Shown here piece after piece: positions 27,317 through 37,118 of a stretch of DNA of 64,000 bases (position 1 is its first letter; every line of letters starts with the position of its first letter). The stretch spans positions 28,697-92,696 of the forward strand of contig JAKPQA010000221.1 of assembly GCA_029547025.1 (NCBI GenBank), read 5' to 3'. The notes under the pieces were generated by a model. That model saw only the letters and a list, made by a program, of their open reading frames with translations. It made no database searches and had not been told where the DNA came from. The translations under genes and the position numbers were made by a program. Origin of the DNA: Armatimonadota bacterium (GTDB taxonomy: Bacteria; Armatimonadota; Zipacnadia; UBA1398; JAKPQA01).

Positions 27317-30300
27317 ATGACCCACAGCCGATGGTGCGCTCTGGCGGCACTGAGCGTCTCGGCGGCCGGTGCCCAGGTCACGCCGGTGGCGCACTACCCC
27401 TTCGACGACCCGGCCGCGCTGGGGCGGGATGCCTCCGGCATGGGCCTCGAAGCCCGCGTCAACGGGCACAGCGGTGAGGGCAAGATTGGTCGAGGTCTCA
27501 TCCTCGATGGCACCGGTGGCGTCGAGATCCCCAGCTTGCCCGAGCTGCAGGCCGGTCATGCTCTCAGCTTCGAGCTCTGGCTGCGGTTCGACGACCTGGC
27601 ACACAGCTACGGCGTCGTCGCCAAGGAGGACGAGTACCTACTGCGCCTCGATCCGCCGGGCGAGGGCAGCACACTCTCGCTCTTCGTGCGCGCCGATGAC
27701 ACTTGGGAACCGCGCGTGCGAAGCATCGTCCCGCGCCCGAACACCTGGTACCATGTCGTCGCCTCCTGGGATCAGGCCATCCTCCGCCTCATCATCGACG
27801 GGCAGGAGTACAGCGCCGCCCGCTCCGGCACCGTGGCCACAACCGGCAACCCCGTGCTTGTGGGGGGAGCGTCGACCTTCGGGCCCTCGCCGCTCAGGGG
27901 AGCGATCGACGAGGTCCGCTTCTACCGCGGCGTCGTGCGCGGCGCCGACGTGGCCGCGGCGCTGTACGGCATCGAGGAACGTCTCGGCACCCCAGCCGTC
28001 GAACGGACACGCTTCCGCTTCACCGATGGGCTGGCCGGTTGGACCACGACACTGGGGGGAACCGCCACTGCCGAAGCCGGCGCGTTGCACTTGACCACGG
28101 CCGGACCGCACTCGACCCTGCTGAGCCCGCCATTGCGGGTCCCGGAGGGCGACCGCTGCTTCGTGTCGGTGCTGTTGTCTGCATCGGCAGGCACCAAGGG
28201 GCACGTCTGGCTCTTCGGGAACGGCACGGCTGAGCGTCTTTCCTTCGCGCTGCGGGCCGACGGCAGGCCACATCACTACGCGCTGGACGTCAGGAACAGC
28301 CCCGTCTGGGGCCGGGGGGCAGTGGTCCTCGGCCTACTGCCCTCAGACGCCGAGACCCAGGTGGAGGTGTACGAGGTGTCTATCGCCGGCGAGCCCCTCG
28401 GCCACGCCGAGATCGAAGTCCGGAGCATCGAGCCGAACAAGCCCATCTGTCGCGCCGGCCGACCCGCTGAAGTGGTCGCCACGCTCCGGAACATCGGTGG
28501 CCAACAAGCGGGCCTCACAGCCACACTCACGGTGCCCGAGGGCGTGCGGGTCCACGCCGAAGCCACGCAGCCCGTGCCGGCCCTCGACCACGGCCAGCAA
28601 GTCGCTCTGCGATGGCCCATCGAGGCTTCCCAGGCGCTTGGTGGCGATGTCACACTCACCGTGAACGGCGAGGGACTCGCACCCGTGACCGCTACGCTGC
28701 GCATGGACTTCCTGCCCCCCGTGCCCATCACCACCGGCGGCTACATCCCGGAGCCCGAGCCCGTCAAGACGCCCATCCTCATCGGAGCACACCACTGCCC
28801 GCTGTGGGAACACGACAAGCCGGGCATGTGGACCCAGATCATCAAGCATCCCGAGCGAACTCCCGCCCTCGGTTTCTACGCCCAGGAGAACCCCGAGGTC
28901 GCCGATTGGGAGACCAAGTGGGCCACGGAGCACGGCGTGGGCTTCTTCGTCTACTGCTGGTACCGCACCAGCCAGGGCGGTCCGGTCACCACCCAGTTCG
29001 CCACGGCCATCGAGGACGCGCTCTTCAAGTCCCGCTTCCAGGACAAGATGCGCTTCACCATCATGTGGGAGAACCAGTCGCGCGGCCGTGCGGGCGTCTC
29101 GGACGAGAACGACCTGATGACCAACCTCATGCCCTACTGGATCGACAACTACTTCAAGCACCCAAGCTACCTCAAGCTTGACAACAAGCCCCTGCTGTTC
29201 GTCTACCGCCCCGAGTTCCTGGTCGACGATCTGGGCAGTGTCGAGAACGTCCGCAAAGCCTTCGACAAGATGCGCCAGGCGTGCATCGAGGCCGGTTTCG
29301 ATGGCCTGTACATCCTCGGCGAGTACCGCGGGCTCGATACGAAGCACCTGCAGCTCATGAAGGACCTCGGCCTCGACTATACCTTCGCCTACTGCTGGTA
29401 TGTGGCCGATAGCCCCGAGCCCGACCGCGCGATCAGCACTCAACTCGAGTACATCAACAGAACCAGGGAACTCGGCATCCTGCCCCAGGTCGTCACCGTC
29501 TCGCAGGGCTGGAGCGGCTGGCAGGACGAAGGCAGCATCTGGCACCTGCCGCCCGCCGACTACAGGCGGCTGCTCGAGGAGGCCAAGCGCATCGTCGAGT
29601 CCTACCCGGCGTCGGAGCTGGGCGGCCGGTTGCTCTTGCTCGACAACTGGAACGAGTGGGGCGAGGGCCACTACATCGCGCCCTACCGCGAGTACGGTTT
29701 CGGCTACCTCGACGCCGTGCGAGAGGTCTTTGCCCCACATGCTGGGCCGCATGTCGACCTCATTCCGGAGGACCTCGGCCTCGGCCCTTACGATACAGCC
29801 ATCCGATCCTACTATGAGACGCGCGAACGCCTCGCAACCCGGGCCGCTGAGCGCGTCACCAAGCGTGAAGTACGCGATCCGTCGCTCATCGCCTGGTGGT
29901 CCTTCGATGAGGAGCCCGATGACCCGGTGGCGCTAGACGTCTCCGGCAGTGGCTTGGGCGGCCTTCTTGAGAACGCGAAGCGCACCGATGGGATGGACGG
30001 CCGCGCCCTGGTCTGTGACGGCGGCTGCAGCCTCGTCGGGCCCGACCGCCGCCTCGCCCCGGCGCAGGCGATGACCCTCGAGGGCTGGATCCGCACCGAT
30101 GTCCCCGGCCAGACCGATCGCTGGTTCGCCAACTGCATCTATGGCAGCAACCCCGCCGCCGGCTATCGCATGGGTCTATCGGGCGGGAGGTTGTGCTTCG
30201 CGATCCCACTGACTCCATGGAGCCACCACCTGCTGGCCGACGCCCCTCTGCCCACCGGACGGTGGGTGCATGTGGCGGCGACTTACGATGGTGAGGTAAT

Positions 30301-30502
30301 CCGCATCTACATGGACGGCCGCGAATGCGGCAGCCTGGCGCGATCCGGCGATGTAGGCTGCCCCTCGGAAGCGCTGTGTATCGGCAACTATGCCGCCGGC
30401 CATCAGGCGCACTTCGAGGGCGCTCTCGACGAGCTCAAGCTCTATCGCCGCGCCCTCTCGGCCGACGAGATCCGGGCGATCAGCGAGCAGGGCCACGACT
30501 GA
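27317..30502 (+). CDS. Large secreted multidomain protein: LamG/concanavalin-like + GH99-like (WbsX-type) + LamG
   Basis: YPFDDPAALGRDASGMGLEARVNG...GALDELKLY/AIDEVRFYRG LamG hallmarks at both ends; central AHHCPLWEHDKPGMWTQIIKHPERTPALGFYAQENPEVADWETKWATEHGVGFFVYCWYR and LLLLDNWNEWGEGHYIAPYREYGFGYLDAVRE GH99-like. Confidence 0.87.
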   Translation: MTHSRWCALAALSVSAAGAQVTPVAHYPFDDPAALGRDASGMGLEARVNGHSGEGKIGRGLILDGTGGVEIPSLPELQAGHALSFELWLRFDDLAHSYGVVAKEDEYLLRLDPPGEGSTLSLFVRADDTWEPRVRSIVPRPNTWYHVVASWDQAILRLIIDGQEYSAARSGTVATTGNPVLVGGASTFGPSPLRGAIDEVRFYRGVVRGADVAAALYGIEERLGTPAVERTRFRFTDGLAGWTTTLGGTATAEAGALHLTTAGPHSTLLSPPLRVPEGDRCFVSVLLSASAGTKGHVWLFGNGTAERLSFALRADGRPHHYALDVRNSPVWGRGAVVLGLLPSDAETQVEVYEVSIAGEPLGHAEIEVRSIEPNKPICRAGRPAEVVATLRNIGGQQAGLTATLTVPEGVRVHAEATQPVPALDHGQQVALRWPIEASQALGGDVTLTVNGEGLAPVTATLRMDFLPPVPITTGGYIPEPEPVKTPILIGAHHCPLWEHDKPGMWTQIIKHPERTPALGFYAQENPEVADWETKWATEHGVGFFVYCWYRTSQGGPVTTQFATAIEDALFKSRFQDKMRFTIMWENQSRGRAGVSDENDLMTNLMPYWIDNYFKHPSYLKLDNKPLLFVYRPEFLVDDLGSVENVRKAFDKMRQACIEAGFDGLYILGEYRGLDTKHLQLMKDLGLDYTFAYCWYVADSPEPDRAISTQLEYINRTRELGILPQVVTVSQGWSGWQDEGSIWHLPPADYRRLLEEAKRIVESYPASELGGRLLLLDNWNEWGEGHYIAPYREYGFGYLDAVREVFAPHAGPHVDLIPEDLGLGPYDTAIRSYYETRERLATRAAERVTKREVRDPSLIAWWSFDEEPDDPVALDVSGSGLGGLLENAKRTDGMDGRALVCDGGCSLVGPDRRLAPAQAMTLEGWIRTDVPGQTDRWFANCIYGSNPAAGYRMGLSGGRLCFAIPLTPWSHHLLADAPLPTGRWVHVAATYDGEVIRIYMDGRECGSLARSGDVGCPSEALCIGNYAAGHQAHFEGALDELKLYRRALSADEIRAISEQGHD

Positions 30503-30666
30503 CGTCTGAGCGCGAACTTGGTATACCTGTCATATGCGCTGACCGCTGGAATGGGCATTCGTTGCCGCTGACACCCTCAAAGACTCCCAGAGTCCGGTCT
30601 CTTCCGCCGCAGGGGTGAGCATTCTCTCTGGCGAATCACACGCAAATCCACTATGGAGGTCCTCCG

Positions 30667-32088
30667 ATGAGCCGAGCACGCGCTTTGGTTGCCATGGCCT
30701 TCCTTCCCGCGTGCGTCGTCGCCAGCCCTGTTTCCGCCCAAGAGGCCGGCGGCCTCGGGGCGGCCATCGCTCACGAGGCCACGGCGAAGGTGCTCTGGCA
30801 GAACCCCAGCCAGATCCTGTTCGCCATCGAAGCCCTGATGGATCGGGGCATGATCGCGTCGACGCGCTCCCTCGGCGTCCCCGGCCAGGCCACCGCCCTC
30901 GACCTCATGGCTCTCAAAGATGGCAAGGTGCTCTGGACCGCCCAACTCCCCTCGGGCGTCGACGCCATGAACGTGTGCGCCGACACACTGGTGGTCGCCA
31001 TATCCGGTGCCGTGCAGGGCCTCTCCCTCAAGGACGGCAGTCTTCTGTGGGAGCAACCGCTGCAAGGCCGCCTGGAGACCGGCTGGGAGCCCAGCCCCGC
31101 CTTCGCGCAGGCGTCCTGGTTCGCCGAGAAGGCCATGAAGGCACAGGGCATCGGCGGGGCGTTCTTCGACGGCGGTGGGAAGCTATATACCTGTGTGTCG
31201 GGTATCGCCTACCGGCTCGATCCCGCAACGGGCGATGTGGTCTGGGAACGCCCCATCGGCTTCTCGATCCACTCGCCGCTGATCACCTACAAGGACATGC
31301 TGATCGTCCCCTCCGACAAGGGCCTCCTCGCACTCGACCAGGAGACGGGACAGCCCAGGTGGGGGAATCCGCTCGGCTGGATCGGCCAGGTGCGCGTGGT
31401 CGATGACTGCATCTACGGCGTGCCCCATATGCAGGGCCTGTGCCGCTTCGACCCCGAGACCGGCGACGTGCTCTGGCAACTCGAGAAGCTGGCACCGTCA
31501 CCCGGTGACACGCTCTTCCACTGCGGCGACCGGACTGTTGTGATCAGCAACCGGACGCCCATGATCATCCACACCGAGACCGGCGAGTTGCTGTGGTCGG
31601 TGGACGCCGGCGGCCGCTGGGCCGACACGGATGGCCAGAACATCTACTACTCACCGAACGGCACCAAGCAGATCCACGCCATGTCCATCGCCGACCTCAA
31701 GGAGAAGTGGGTGGCCGAGTTTACCGGCTTCTTCTTCTCCCGCATATCGAGCGTGAAGCCCGCAGTGATGGGGCTCGGCTGGGGCGAGGTCGAGGCCTTC
31801 AACGCCGACACCGGGGCCGCCATCTGGAGCTGGAAGGCGCCCATGATCGGTGGCACCATCAATGACGTGACCATGACCGCCGACGACCGGGCCTACTACA
31901 TCCAGACCAAAGACGGCATCATCGGCTTCGATGTCGCCACGGGCATGCCAGTCCTCGAGTACCCCGGAGAGTTCTTCTTCTGTCACTGGATGAGCCAGCG
32001 GAACGGGACGCTCTACTTCCACGTCTCGCCACCGACCAACGGCTACGTGGCCGCCATACCGCTGACGGGGGCCCAGGCCGCTCAGTAG
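30667..32088 (+). CDS. Secreted PQQ-binding-like beta-propeller protein
   Basis: Signal peptide; repeated blades: LDPATGDVVWERPIG, LDQETGQPRWGNPLG, FDPETGDVLWQLEKL, IHTETGELLWSVDAG, FNADTGAAIWSWKAP. Confidence 0.9.
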   Translation: MSRARALVAMAFLPACVVASPVSAQEAGGLGAAIAHEATAKVLWQNPSQILFAIEALMDRGMIASTRSLGVPGQATALDLMALKDGKVLWTAQLPSGVDAMNVCADTLVVAISGAVQGLSLKDGSLLWEQPLQGRLETGWEPSPAFAQASWFAEKAMKAQGIGGAFFDGGGKLYTCVSGIAYRLDPATGDVVWERPIGFSIHSPLITYKDMLIVPSDKGLLALDQETGQPRWGNPLGWIGQVRVVDDCIYGVPHMQGLCRFDPETGDVLWQLEKLAPSPGDTLFHCGDRTVVISNRTPMIIHTETGELLWSVDAGGRWADTDGQNIYYSPNGTKQIHAMSIADLKEKWVAEFTGFFFSRISSVKPAVMGLGWGEVEAFNADTGAAIWSWKAPMIGGTINDVTMTADDRAYYIQTKDGIIGFDVATGMPVLEYPGEFFFCHWMSQRNGTLYFHVSPPTNGYVAAIPLTGAQAAQ

Positions 32089-32165
32089 GCCCTGCGGCCC
32101 ACACAGGAGAACGGCAGGCGGCTGACGCATATCTCCTCGTGACCTTGCCGGAGGAGTGTGTTTCA

Positions 32166-33464
32166 ATGTGCCGTGTTGCCTGTGCCGTTGTGTGCTGCCT
32201 CGTTCTGTGCGCGCCGGCCAGCCTTCTCGCGCCGGCTAGCGCCGCCGACGCAGTCTCCGAGTGGTCTGTGCAGATCGTCCAACCCACAGCGGGGACCACA
32301 CTCTCGGCCGTGGCCCGGGTCAGCGTCTGCGCTCGTCCGTCGGAACAAGCGCCCGATCGGCTCTTCGTGGGCCTGGAGGGCGGCCCGTGGGTCGACATGA
32401 AACCCGGCCTCGGCCGCGGCCAGTGGGTGGCCGACCTCGACACCACCCTCGTACCCAACGGCAAGGTGAGGCTCTCGTGCGTCGGGCTCGCGAGCTGGTC
32501 GAAGAAGCCCAAAGCCAAAGCGGACCTGATCGTCGGGGTCAACAACCCCCTGCACCACTATTTCGGCGACATCCATGCCCACAGCTCCTACTCCGACGGC
32601 GTGCTGCTGCCGCACGACGCCTACGCGTACGCGCGCGACGTGTCGAAACTGGACTTCTTCTGCCTGACCGACCACATGGAGCTGGTCACCGAGGCCGAGT
32701 GGGCTGACATGCGCAAGGAGGCGTGGGCGGCGAACCAGGAAGGGCGATTCGTGACGCTGGAAGGGCTGGAGTGGACGAAGAAGGAGGGCCACGCGTGCGT
32801 CTACGAGGGCGCCGGGCGTCTCCTGCCGCCCGACATCGCTGGCTTCTACGACACCGTGTCGCGCCAGGGCGCCCTGGGTATGTTCAACCATCCGGGCCAG
32901 GGAGACACGGTGTGGAACGGTCTGGCCTTCGACCTGTTCGCCGACCAGGTCATGCAGCTGATGGAAGTACGGACTGATGACGAACTGACGGCCTACGTCC
33001 GCGCGCTCAAGGCAGGCTGGCACCTGGCGGCCGCAGGCACCGACGACACGCATGGTCCCGACTGGGGCGCCGGATTCGCCTGGACCGGCATCGTGGCCCC
33101 CTCGCTCACCCGGACGAATGTGATGTGGGCGCTGCGCGAGCGCCACTGCTACATGACCCGCGACCGCAACTGCCGACTGCTGTTCACGGCCAACGGCACC
33201 CCGATGGGCACCATCATCGCCGAGCCGGTTGAGCATCTATCGCTCACCGTGAGCGTCGAGGATCCCGACGCGACCGATGGGATTGCCTCGATCGAGCTGT
33301 ACGAGGACGGCATGGTCGTGGCCTCCACCACCCCGGAGGGCCCCAAGTGCGAGTGGACCAGCCGGCCGACGCCCAGCAGGGGAAGCCACTTCTACTTCGT
33401 CCGCGTGAAGCAGAAGGACGACGACGCCCTCGTCTCAGCGCCCGTGTGGGTGACGGTGAGGTAG
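32166..33464 (+). CDS. Secreted PHP-domain/CehA-McbA-like metallohydrolase
   Basis: HHYFGDIHAHSSYSDGVLLPHDAYAYARDVSKLDFFCLTDHMELVTEAEW (PHP motif); GMFNHPGQGD; AAGTDDTHG. Confidence 0.88.
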   Translation: MCRVACAVVCCLVLCAPASLLAPASAADAVSEWSVQIVQPTAGTTLSAVARVSVCARPSEQAPDRLFVGLEGGPWVDMKPGLGRGQWVADLDTTLVPNGKVRLSCVGLASWSKKPKAKADLIVGVNNPLHHYFGDIHAHSSYSDGVLLPHDAYAYARDVSKLDFFCLTDHMELVTEAEWADMRKEAWAANQEGRFVTLEGLEWTKKEGHACVYEGAGRLLPPDIAGFYDTVSRQGALGMFNHPGQGDTVWNGLAFDLFADQVMQLMEVRTDDELTAYVRALKAGWHLAAAGTDDTHGPDWGAGFAWTGIVAPSLTRTNVMWALRERHCYMTRDRNCRLLFTANGTPMGTIIAEPVEHLSLTVSVEDPDATDGIASIELYEDGMVVASTTPEGPKCEWTSRPTPSRGSHFYFVRVKQKDDDALVSAPVWVTVR

Positions 33465-33602
33465 GACGGGAGCGCCAGCGGTGGCCTCGGCCGCGCCGGA
33501 ACTCGGCAGCCGGAATGGACGGGATCACGCCGCCACCCGGAGGCGGATGTCTGCGTCGCCCGATGGCTCCGGCCGAGCACCGGCTCGTGGCTGAGTGTGA
33601 AT

Positions 33603-33622
33603 CCGGTGCCCGGTGGCACCGG
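33603..33622. repeat. Perfect 8-bp stem, 4-nt loop hairpin
   Basis: CCGGTGCC-CGGT-GGCACCGG, about 140 nt after the PHP gene stop. Confidence 0.6.
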
Positions 33623-33898
33623 GCCGGTCCGCGGGAATAGCCTCCTCAGGTCAGACGAGATGCCGCCGGGCTACGACTGGATCCAGCCTCCGCAGCCCCC
33701 GCCGCCTCCGGGGCCTGGTCCGATCCAGCGGATCATCGACCTGATCGCGAGGACGTGGTACGACCAGATATCGCGGGCATCGACAGCAGTGCTCGTGGGG
33801 CCAAGGAGCACCAGAGGAGGCACAGATGCGGCCCGGACTGATGACATTCCCGTCTTGGGAATGACGGCACGGAGTGGGCCTGTCTGGTGCATGTGTGC

Positions 33899-34256
33899 AT
33901 GGCCAAGCTACCGAAAGACCCACGGAAGACGGCGGTGGCGCTGGAAGCCCGTCGCATGGAAGCAGTGCGGCTGCTCGAGGCCGGCTGTCCAGTGGCGAGG
34001 TGGCTCGGAGACTGGGCGTGAGTGCCCAAGCCGCGTGAGTGTGACGGAAGAAGTGGCCGGAGGGCCGGGTCGGGGCACTGCGGAGCGTTGGATCGCGGGG
34101 CTCCCGGCCCGCTCCGGGTCCCGATGGGCTGCGCAGACCGCAGCACATGGGTCTCCGTTGCCAGAAGCCCGCGCGGCGAGCCAAGCATGGCCTGAGCTCT
34201 GTAAAGTACTGTGGACTCCTGGGTCTCAAGGCCATCAGCGTAAAGGGAAAAGGTCA
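33899..34256 (+). pseudogene. Decayed HTH transposase N-terminal fragment (IS630-type winged HTH)
   Basis: Frame 1: MAKLPKDPRKTAVALEARRMEAVRLLEAGC; after a frameshift: SGEVARRLGVSAQAA*V*RKKWPEGRVGALRSVGSRGSRPAPGPDGLRR. HTH continuous only across the frameshift; in-frame stops; no DDE catalytic part before wecB. Confidence 0.65.
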
Positions 34257-35456
34257 TTAGTGGGTGGGCACGTAGTCTTTGGGCCGCGGCCCCAGACCCA
34301 GGTGATGAAGCGTCGCGTCAAGCACGCGGTCGGCGCAGGCACCGTCCCCGTAGGGGCTTTCGTGGCTCTGCATCTCGGCGTAGGCCACGGGGTCGTCCAG
34401 GAGCTGCGTCGCTGCACGAACGATGTCCTCGGTCCGGGTCCCGACAAGCCGCGCCACGCCGGCGGCCACACCCTCGGGGCGCTCGGTGGTCTCGCGGACC
34501 ACGAGCACCGGACGGCGCAATGCCGGCGCTTCCTCCTGAACGCCTCCCGAGTCGGTGATCAGGAATGTGCACCCGGCCATGAGGCCGGCGAATGTGAGGT
34601 AGTCGGGTGGCTCGATGAGGACCACCGACGGCACCAGGCCCAGCATCGGCTGCACGATCTCCCGCACCGCCGGGTTCGGGTGGACGGCGAACACAATGCC
34701 AATCGACGGTCGCCCGGCAAGTTCTGCCAAGGCCGCGCAGATCCGCGTCAGCCGGTCGGGGATGTTCTCTCTCCGGTGGGCCGTGACGACCACGTACCGG
34801 TCTGGCAGGCCTAACGACGCGAAAGCCACTGGCTCGCCCGAACCCAGCGGAGTGATCCGCAGCGCTCCAGGCTCGCGCACACGTTCGGCAGCCCACTGGA
34901 TCGCATCGGTCACGGTGTTCCCGGTGATGTAGATCGCCTCGGGGGGAATGCCCTCCCGCAGCAGGTGCTCGCGTGACCGCGGTGTCGGCGCGCAGTGGAC
35001 CGAGCAGAGCTGCCCCGCCAGCCGACGGTTCATCTCCTCAGGAAACGGGTCGTGGATGTTCCCAGTCCTCAGTCCGGCCTCGACATGCACCGCGGGGACC
35101 TGTTGGAAAAAGGCGGCGAGCGCCCCCGCGGCCACCGCCAGCGTATCGCCCTGAACGAGCACGGCATCAGGCCGATGCTCGCGGATCACGCCGTCCAGCC
35201 CCGCGAGCGAGCGGCATGTGACATCGGCCAACGATTGCCGTTCCTGCATGATGTCCAGGTCGATGTCCGGCACCAGGCCGAAGACGCCGAGGGCCTGCCG
35301 CGTCATCTCGCGGTGCTGCCCGGTGGCGACCAGGGAGACCCGGATCGCCGATGGCCGACGGCGCGCGGCCAGAACGATGGGAGCCAGCTTGGTTGCCTCG
35401 GGCCGGGTGCCCGCCACGATCATGAGGTGCGCCTGTCTTGGCGCGCGGCCACTCAC
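34257..35456 (-). CDS. wecB: UDP-N-acetylglucosamine 2-epimerase (non-hydrolysing)
   Basis: MIVAGTRPEATKLAPIV, VLVQGDTLAVAAGALAAFFQQVPAVHVEAGLRTGNIHDPFPEEMNRRL, TAHRRENI, ITDSGGVQEEAPAL. Confidence 0.95.
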   Translation of the reverse strand: MSGRAPRQAHLMIVAGTRPEATKLAPIVLAARRRPSAIRVSLVATGQHREMTRQALGVFGLVPDIDLDIMQERQSLADVTCRSLAGLDGVIREHRPDAVLVQGDTLAVAAGALAAFFQQVPAVHVEAGLRTGNIHDPFPEEMNRRLAGQLCSVHCAPTPRSREHLLREGIPPEAIYITGNTVTDAIQWAAERVREPGALRITPLGSGEPVAFASLGLPDRYVVVTAHRRENIPDRLTRICAALAELAGRPSIGIVFAVHPNPAVREIVQPMLGLVPSVVLIEPPDYLTFAGLMAGCTFLITDSGGVQEEAPALRRPVLVVRETTERPEGVAAGVARLVGTRTEDIVRAATQLLDDPVAYAEMQSHESPYGDGACADRVLDATLHHLGLGPRPKDYVPTH

Positions 35457-35971
35457 CGGTCGAGCGCTCCCATGCTCGAGGGCGCTTCAGCAGGAACGAC
35501 CGCCCCGAAGGACTCCTTGCCCTCGGCGATGCTCTGCTGCACGCGCTGAACGAACGCGTCGAGCCGGTTGAGAAGGGCCAGGGCGTACTCGTCGGCCCCT
35601 GCGCGGATCTGAGCGGCCTGGCTCTCGGCTTCGGCCAGGATCTCCCTGGCACGCTCTTCGGCCGCAAGCGCCACCGCATCCTGGCTCACCATTTCGGCCA
35701 CCTGCCGATCCACGGCCTCCAGGCGGATCTGCGCCTCGCGCTGGGCCTGTTCGACGATCTCCTGTGCCTGCCGGGTGGCGCCCGCCAGGACCTCATCGCG
35801 CGTGGTCATGATCGCCGTGGCCTGGGCCAGCTCCTGGGGCAGTAGACGCCGAATCTCTTCGGTCAACCGGTAGAACTCCTCATAGGCAACCGCGCGGCGT
35901 CCAGGCCACGGGAACACCGAGGAGTGTTCCACCAGGTCCTGAAGCTGCTCGATGAGTCGGTGTACTTCCAT
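35453..35971 (-). CDS. DivIVA/ATP-synthase-b-like coiled-coil protein
   Basis: VAYEEFYRLTEEIRRLLPQELAQATAIMTTRDEVLAGATRQAQEIVEQAQREAQIRLEAVDRQVAEM; between coaD and wecB. Confidence 0.65.
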   Translation of the reverse strand: MEVHRLIEQLQDLVEHSSVFPWPGRRAVAYEEFYRLTEEIRRLLPQELAQATAIMTTRDEVLAGATRQAQEIVEQAQREAQIRLEAVDRQVAEMVSQDAVALAAEERAREILAEAESQAAQIRAGADEYALALLNRLDAFVQRVQQSIAEGKESFGAVVPAEAPSSMGALDR

Positions 35972-36009
35972 ATCACACGCCACCGGCCGCTGGCCGTGGG
36001 CACTGCGCC

Positions 36010-36489
36010 CTACTGCCGCAACTTGGCGATCAGCCGGTCCTCCACCCCCGGGGGGACCAGCCCGGCGACGCTCCCCCCCAGCATTACCACTTCGCGAACG
36101 AGGCTCGAACTCAGATACGCGTAGCACGCCTCCGTCGCCAGGAACACCGTGTCGACGCGCGAGTCGAGCCGCCGGTTGATATGGGCCTGCTGTAGCTCAC
36201 ACTCGAAGTCCGACACCGCCCGAAGACCCTTGATCAGGATATGAGCGCCCCGCTGGCACGCGTAGTCGACCAAGAGCCCCTCGAAGCTGTCCACCTCCAC
36301 GTTGGGCATGTCCCGGCACACTTCCTCGAGCATCTCCACCCGTTCGCCGATGGTGAACAGTGGGTTCTTAGACGGATTCCGAAGGACCGCCACGATCAAG
36401 CGGTCACACATGGTGGCCGCCCGGCGCGCGATGTCCAGGTGCCCCATGGTCACCGGGTCGAAGCTACCCGGGTAGACGGCAGTCCGCAC
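36010..36489 (-). CDS. coaD: Phosphopantetheine adenylyltransferase
   Basis: MRTAVYPGSFDPVTMGHLDIARRAA, LIVAVLRNPSKNPLFTIGERVEML, SSSLVREVVMLGG. Confidence 0.97.
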   Translation of the reverse strand: MRTAVYPGSFDPVTMGHLDIARRAATMCDRLIVAVLRNPSKNPLFTIGERVEMLEEVCRDMPNVEVDSFEGLLVDYACQRGAHILIKGLRAVSDFECELQQAHINRRLDSRVDTVFLATEACYAYLSSSLVREVVMLGGSVAGLVPPGVEDRLIAKLRQ

Positions 36490-36491
36490 GG

Positions 36492-37106
36492 CTAGCTCGG
36501 CCTCCGCAGGATCGTGATCATCTTGTCCCCATAGCGCCGCTCAGTGACCAACTCCAGCGTATTCAGGAGCGCAGCGTCTTGGTCCTCCGTCCCGCACTTC
36601 CACCCGCCCGGTCCCGTCGCCCATCGTCCGTCGTGTTCGAGCGCGACCAACCCTTCCTCTCCCAGCACGTTCGAGTGGGTGGCAACCTCGCGGACGATCC
36701 GCGGAGGCAAGTCCGACGCGTACGGTGGGTCCGCAAAGATGATGTCGAACGGCTCGCCCTCTGACCGAAGCCGGATCTCGCGGATGGCATCGGCGACGCG
36801 TATTTCCGCCCGCTGCTCGAGGCCCAAGGCGTGCAGGTTCGTCGCAATGGCTCGCGCGCACGGAACTGACACCTCGACGAATACGGCGTGGACCGCACCC
36901 CGGCTCAGCGCCTCAATGCCGATCGTTCCGATGCCCGCACACAGGTCCAGAAAGCGGGCGCCGGCCACGTATGGAGTCAACATCGAGAACAGCGATTCCT
37001 TGACCCGGTCGCTCGTCGGGCGCAGACGCAGCCCCTTGGGTATCGTGATCCGCCGCCCCCGGTACTCGCCCCCGACGACGCGACACGAGGGCCCTGCCGC
37101 CCTCAT
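36492..37106 (-). CDS. rsmD: 16S rRNA (guanine(966)-N(2))-methyltransferase
   Basis: RVVGGEYRGRRITIPKGLRLRPTSDRVKESLFSML, FLDLCAGIGTIGIEALSRGA, FDIIFADPPYA. Confidence 0.95.
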   Translation of the reverse strand: MRAAGPSCRVVGGEYRGRRITIPKGLRLRPTSDRVKESLFSMLTPYVAGARFLDLCAGIGTIGIEALSRGAVHAVFVEVSVPCARAIATNLHALGLEQRAEIRVADAIREIRLRSEGEPFDIIFADPPYASDLPPRIVREVATHSNVLGEEGLVALEHDGRWATGPGGWKCGTEDQDAALLNTLELVTERRYGDKMITILRRPS

Positions 37107-37118
37107 CGCCCATCCCCC

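Noticed and set aside
28343-29752. 469-aa minus-strand ORF
   Set aside because: Antisense shadow of the LamG/GH99-like gene.
33597-34814. 405-aa plus-strand ORF
   Set aside because: As a whole it crosses a decayed transposase and runs antisense to wecB; only its first ~50 codons look protein-like (reported separately as low confidence).
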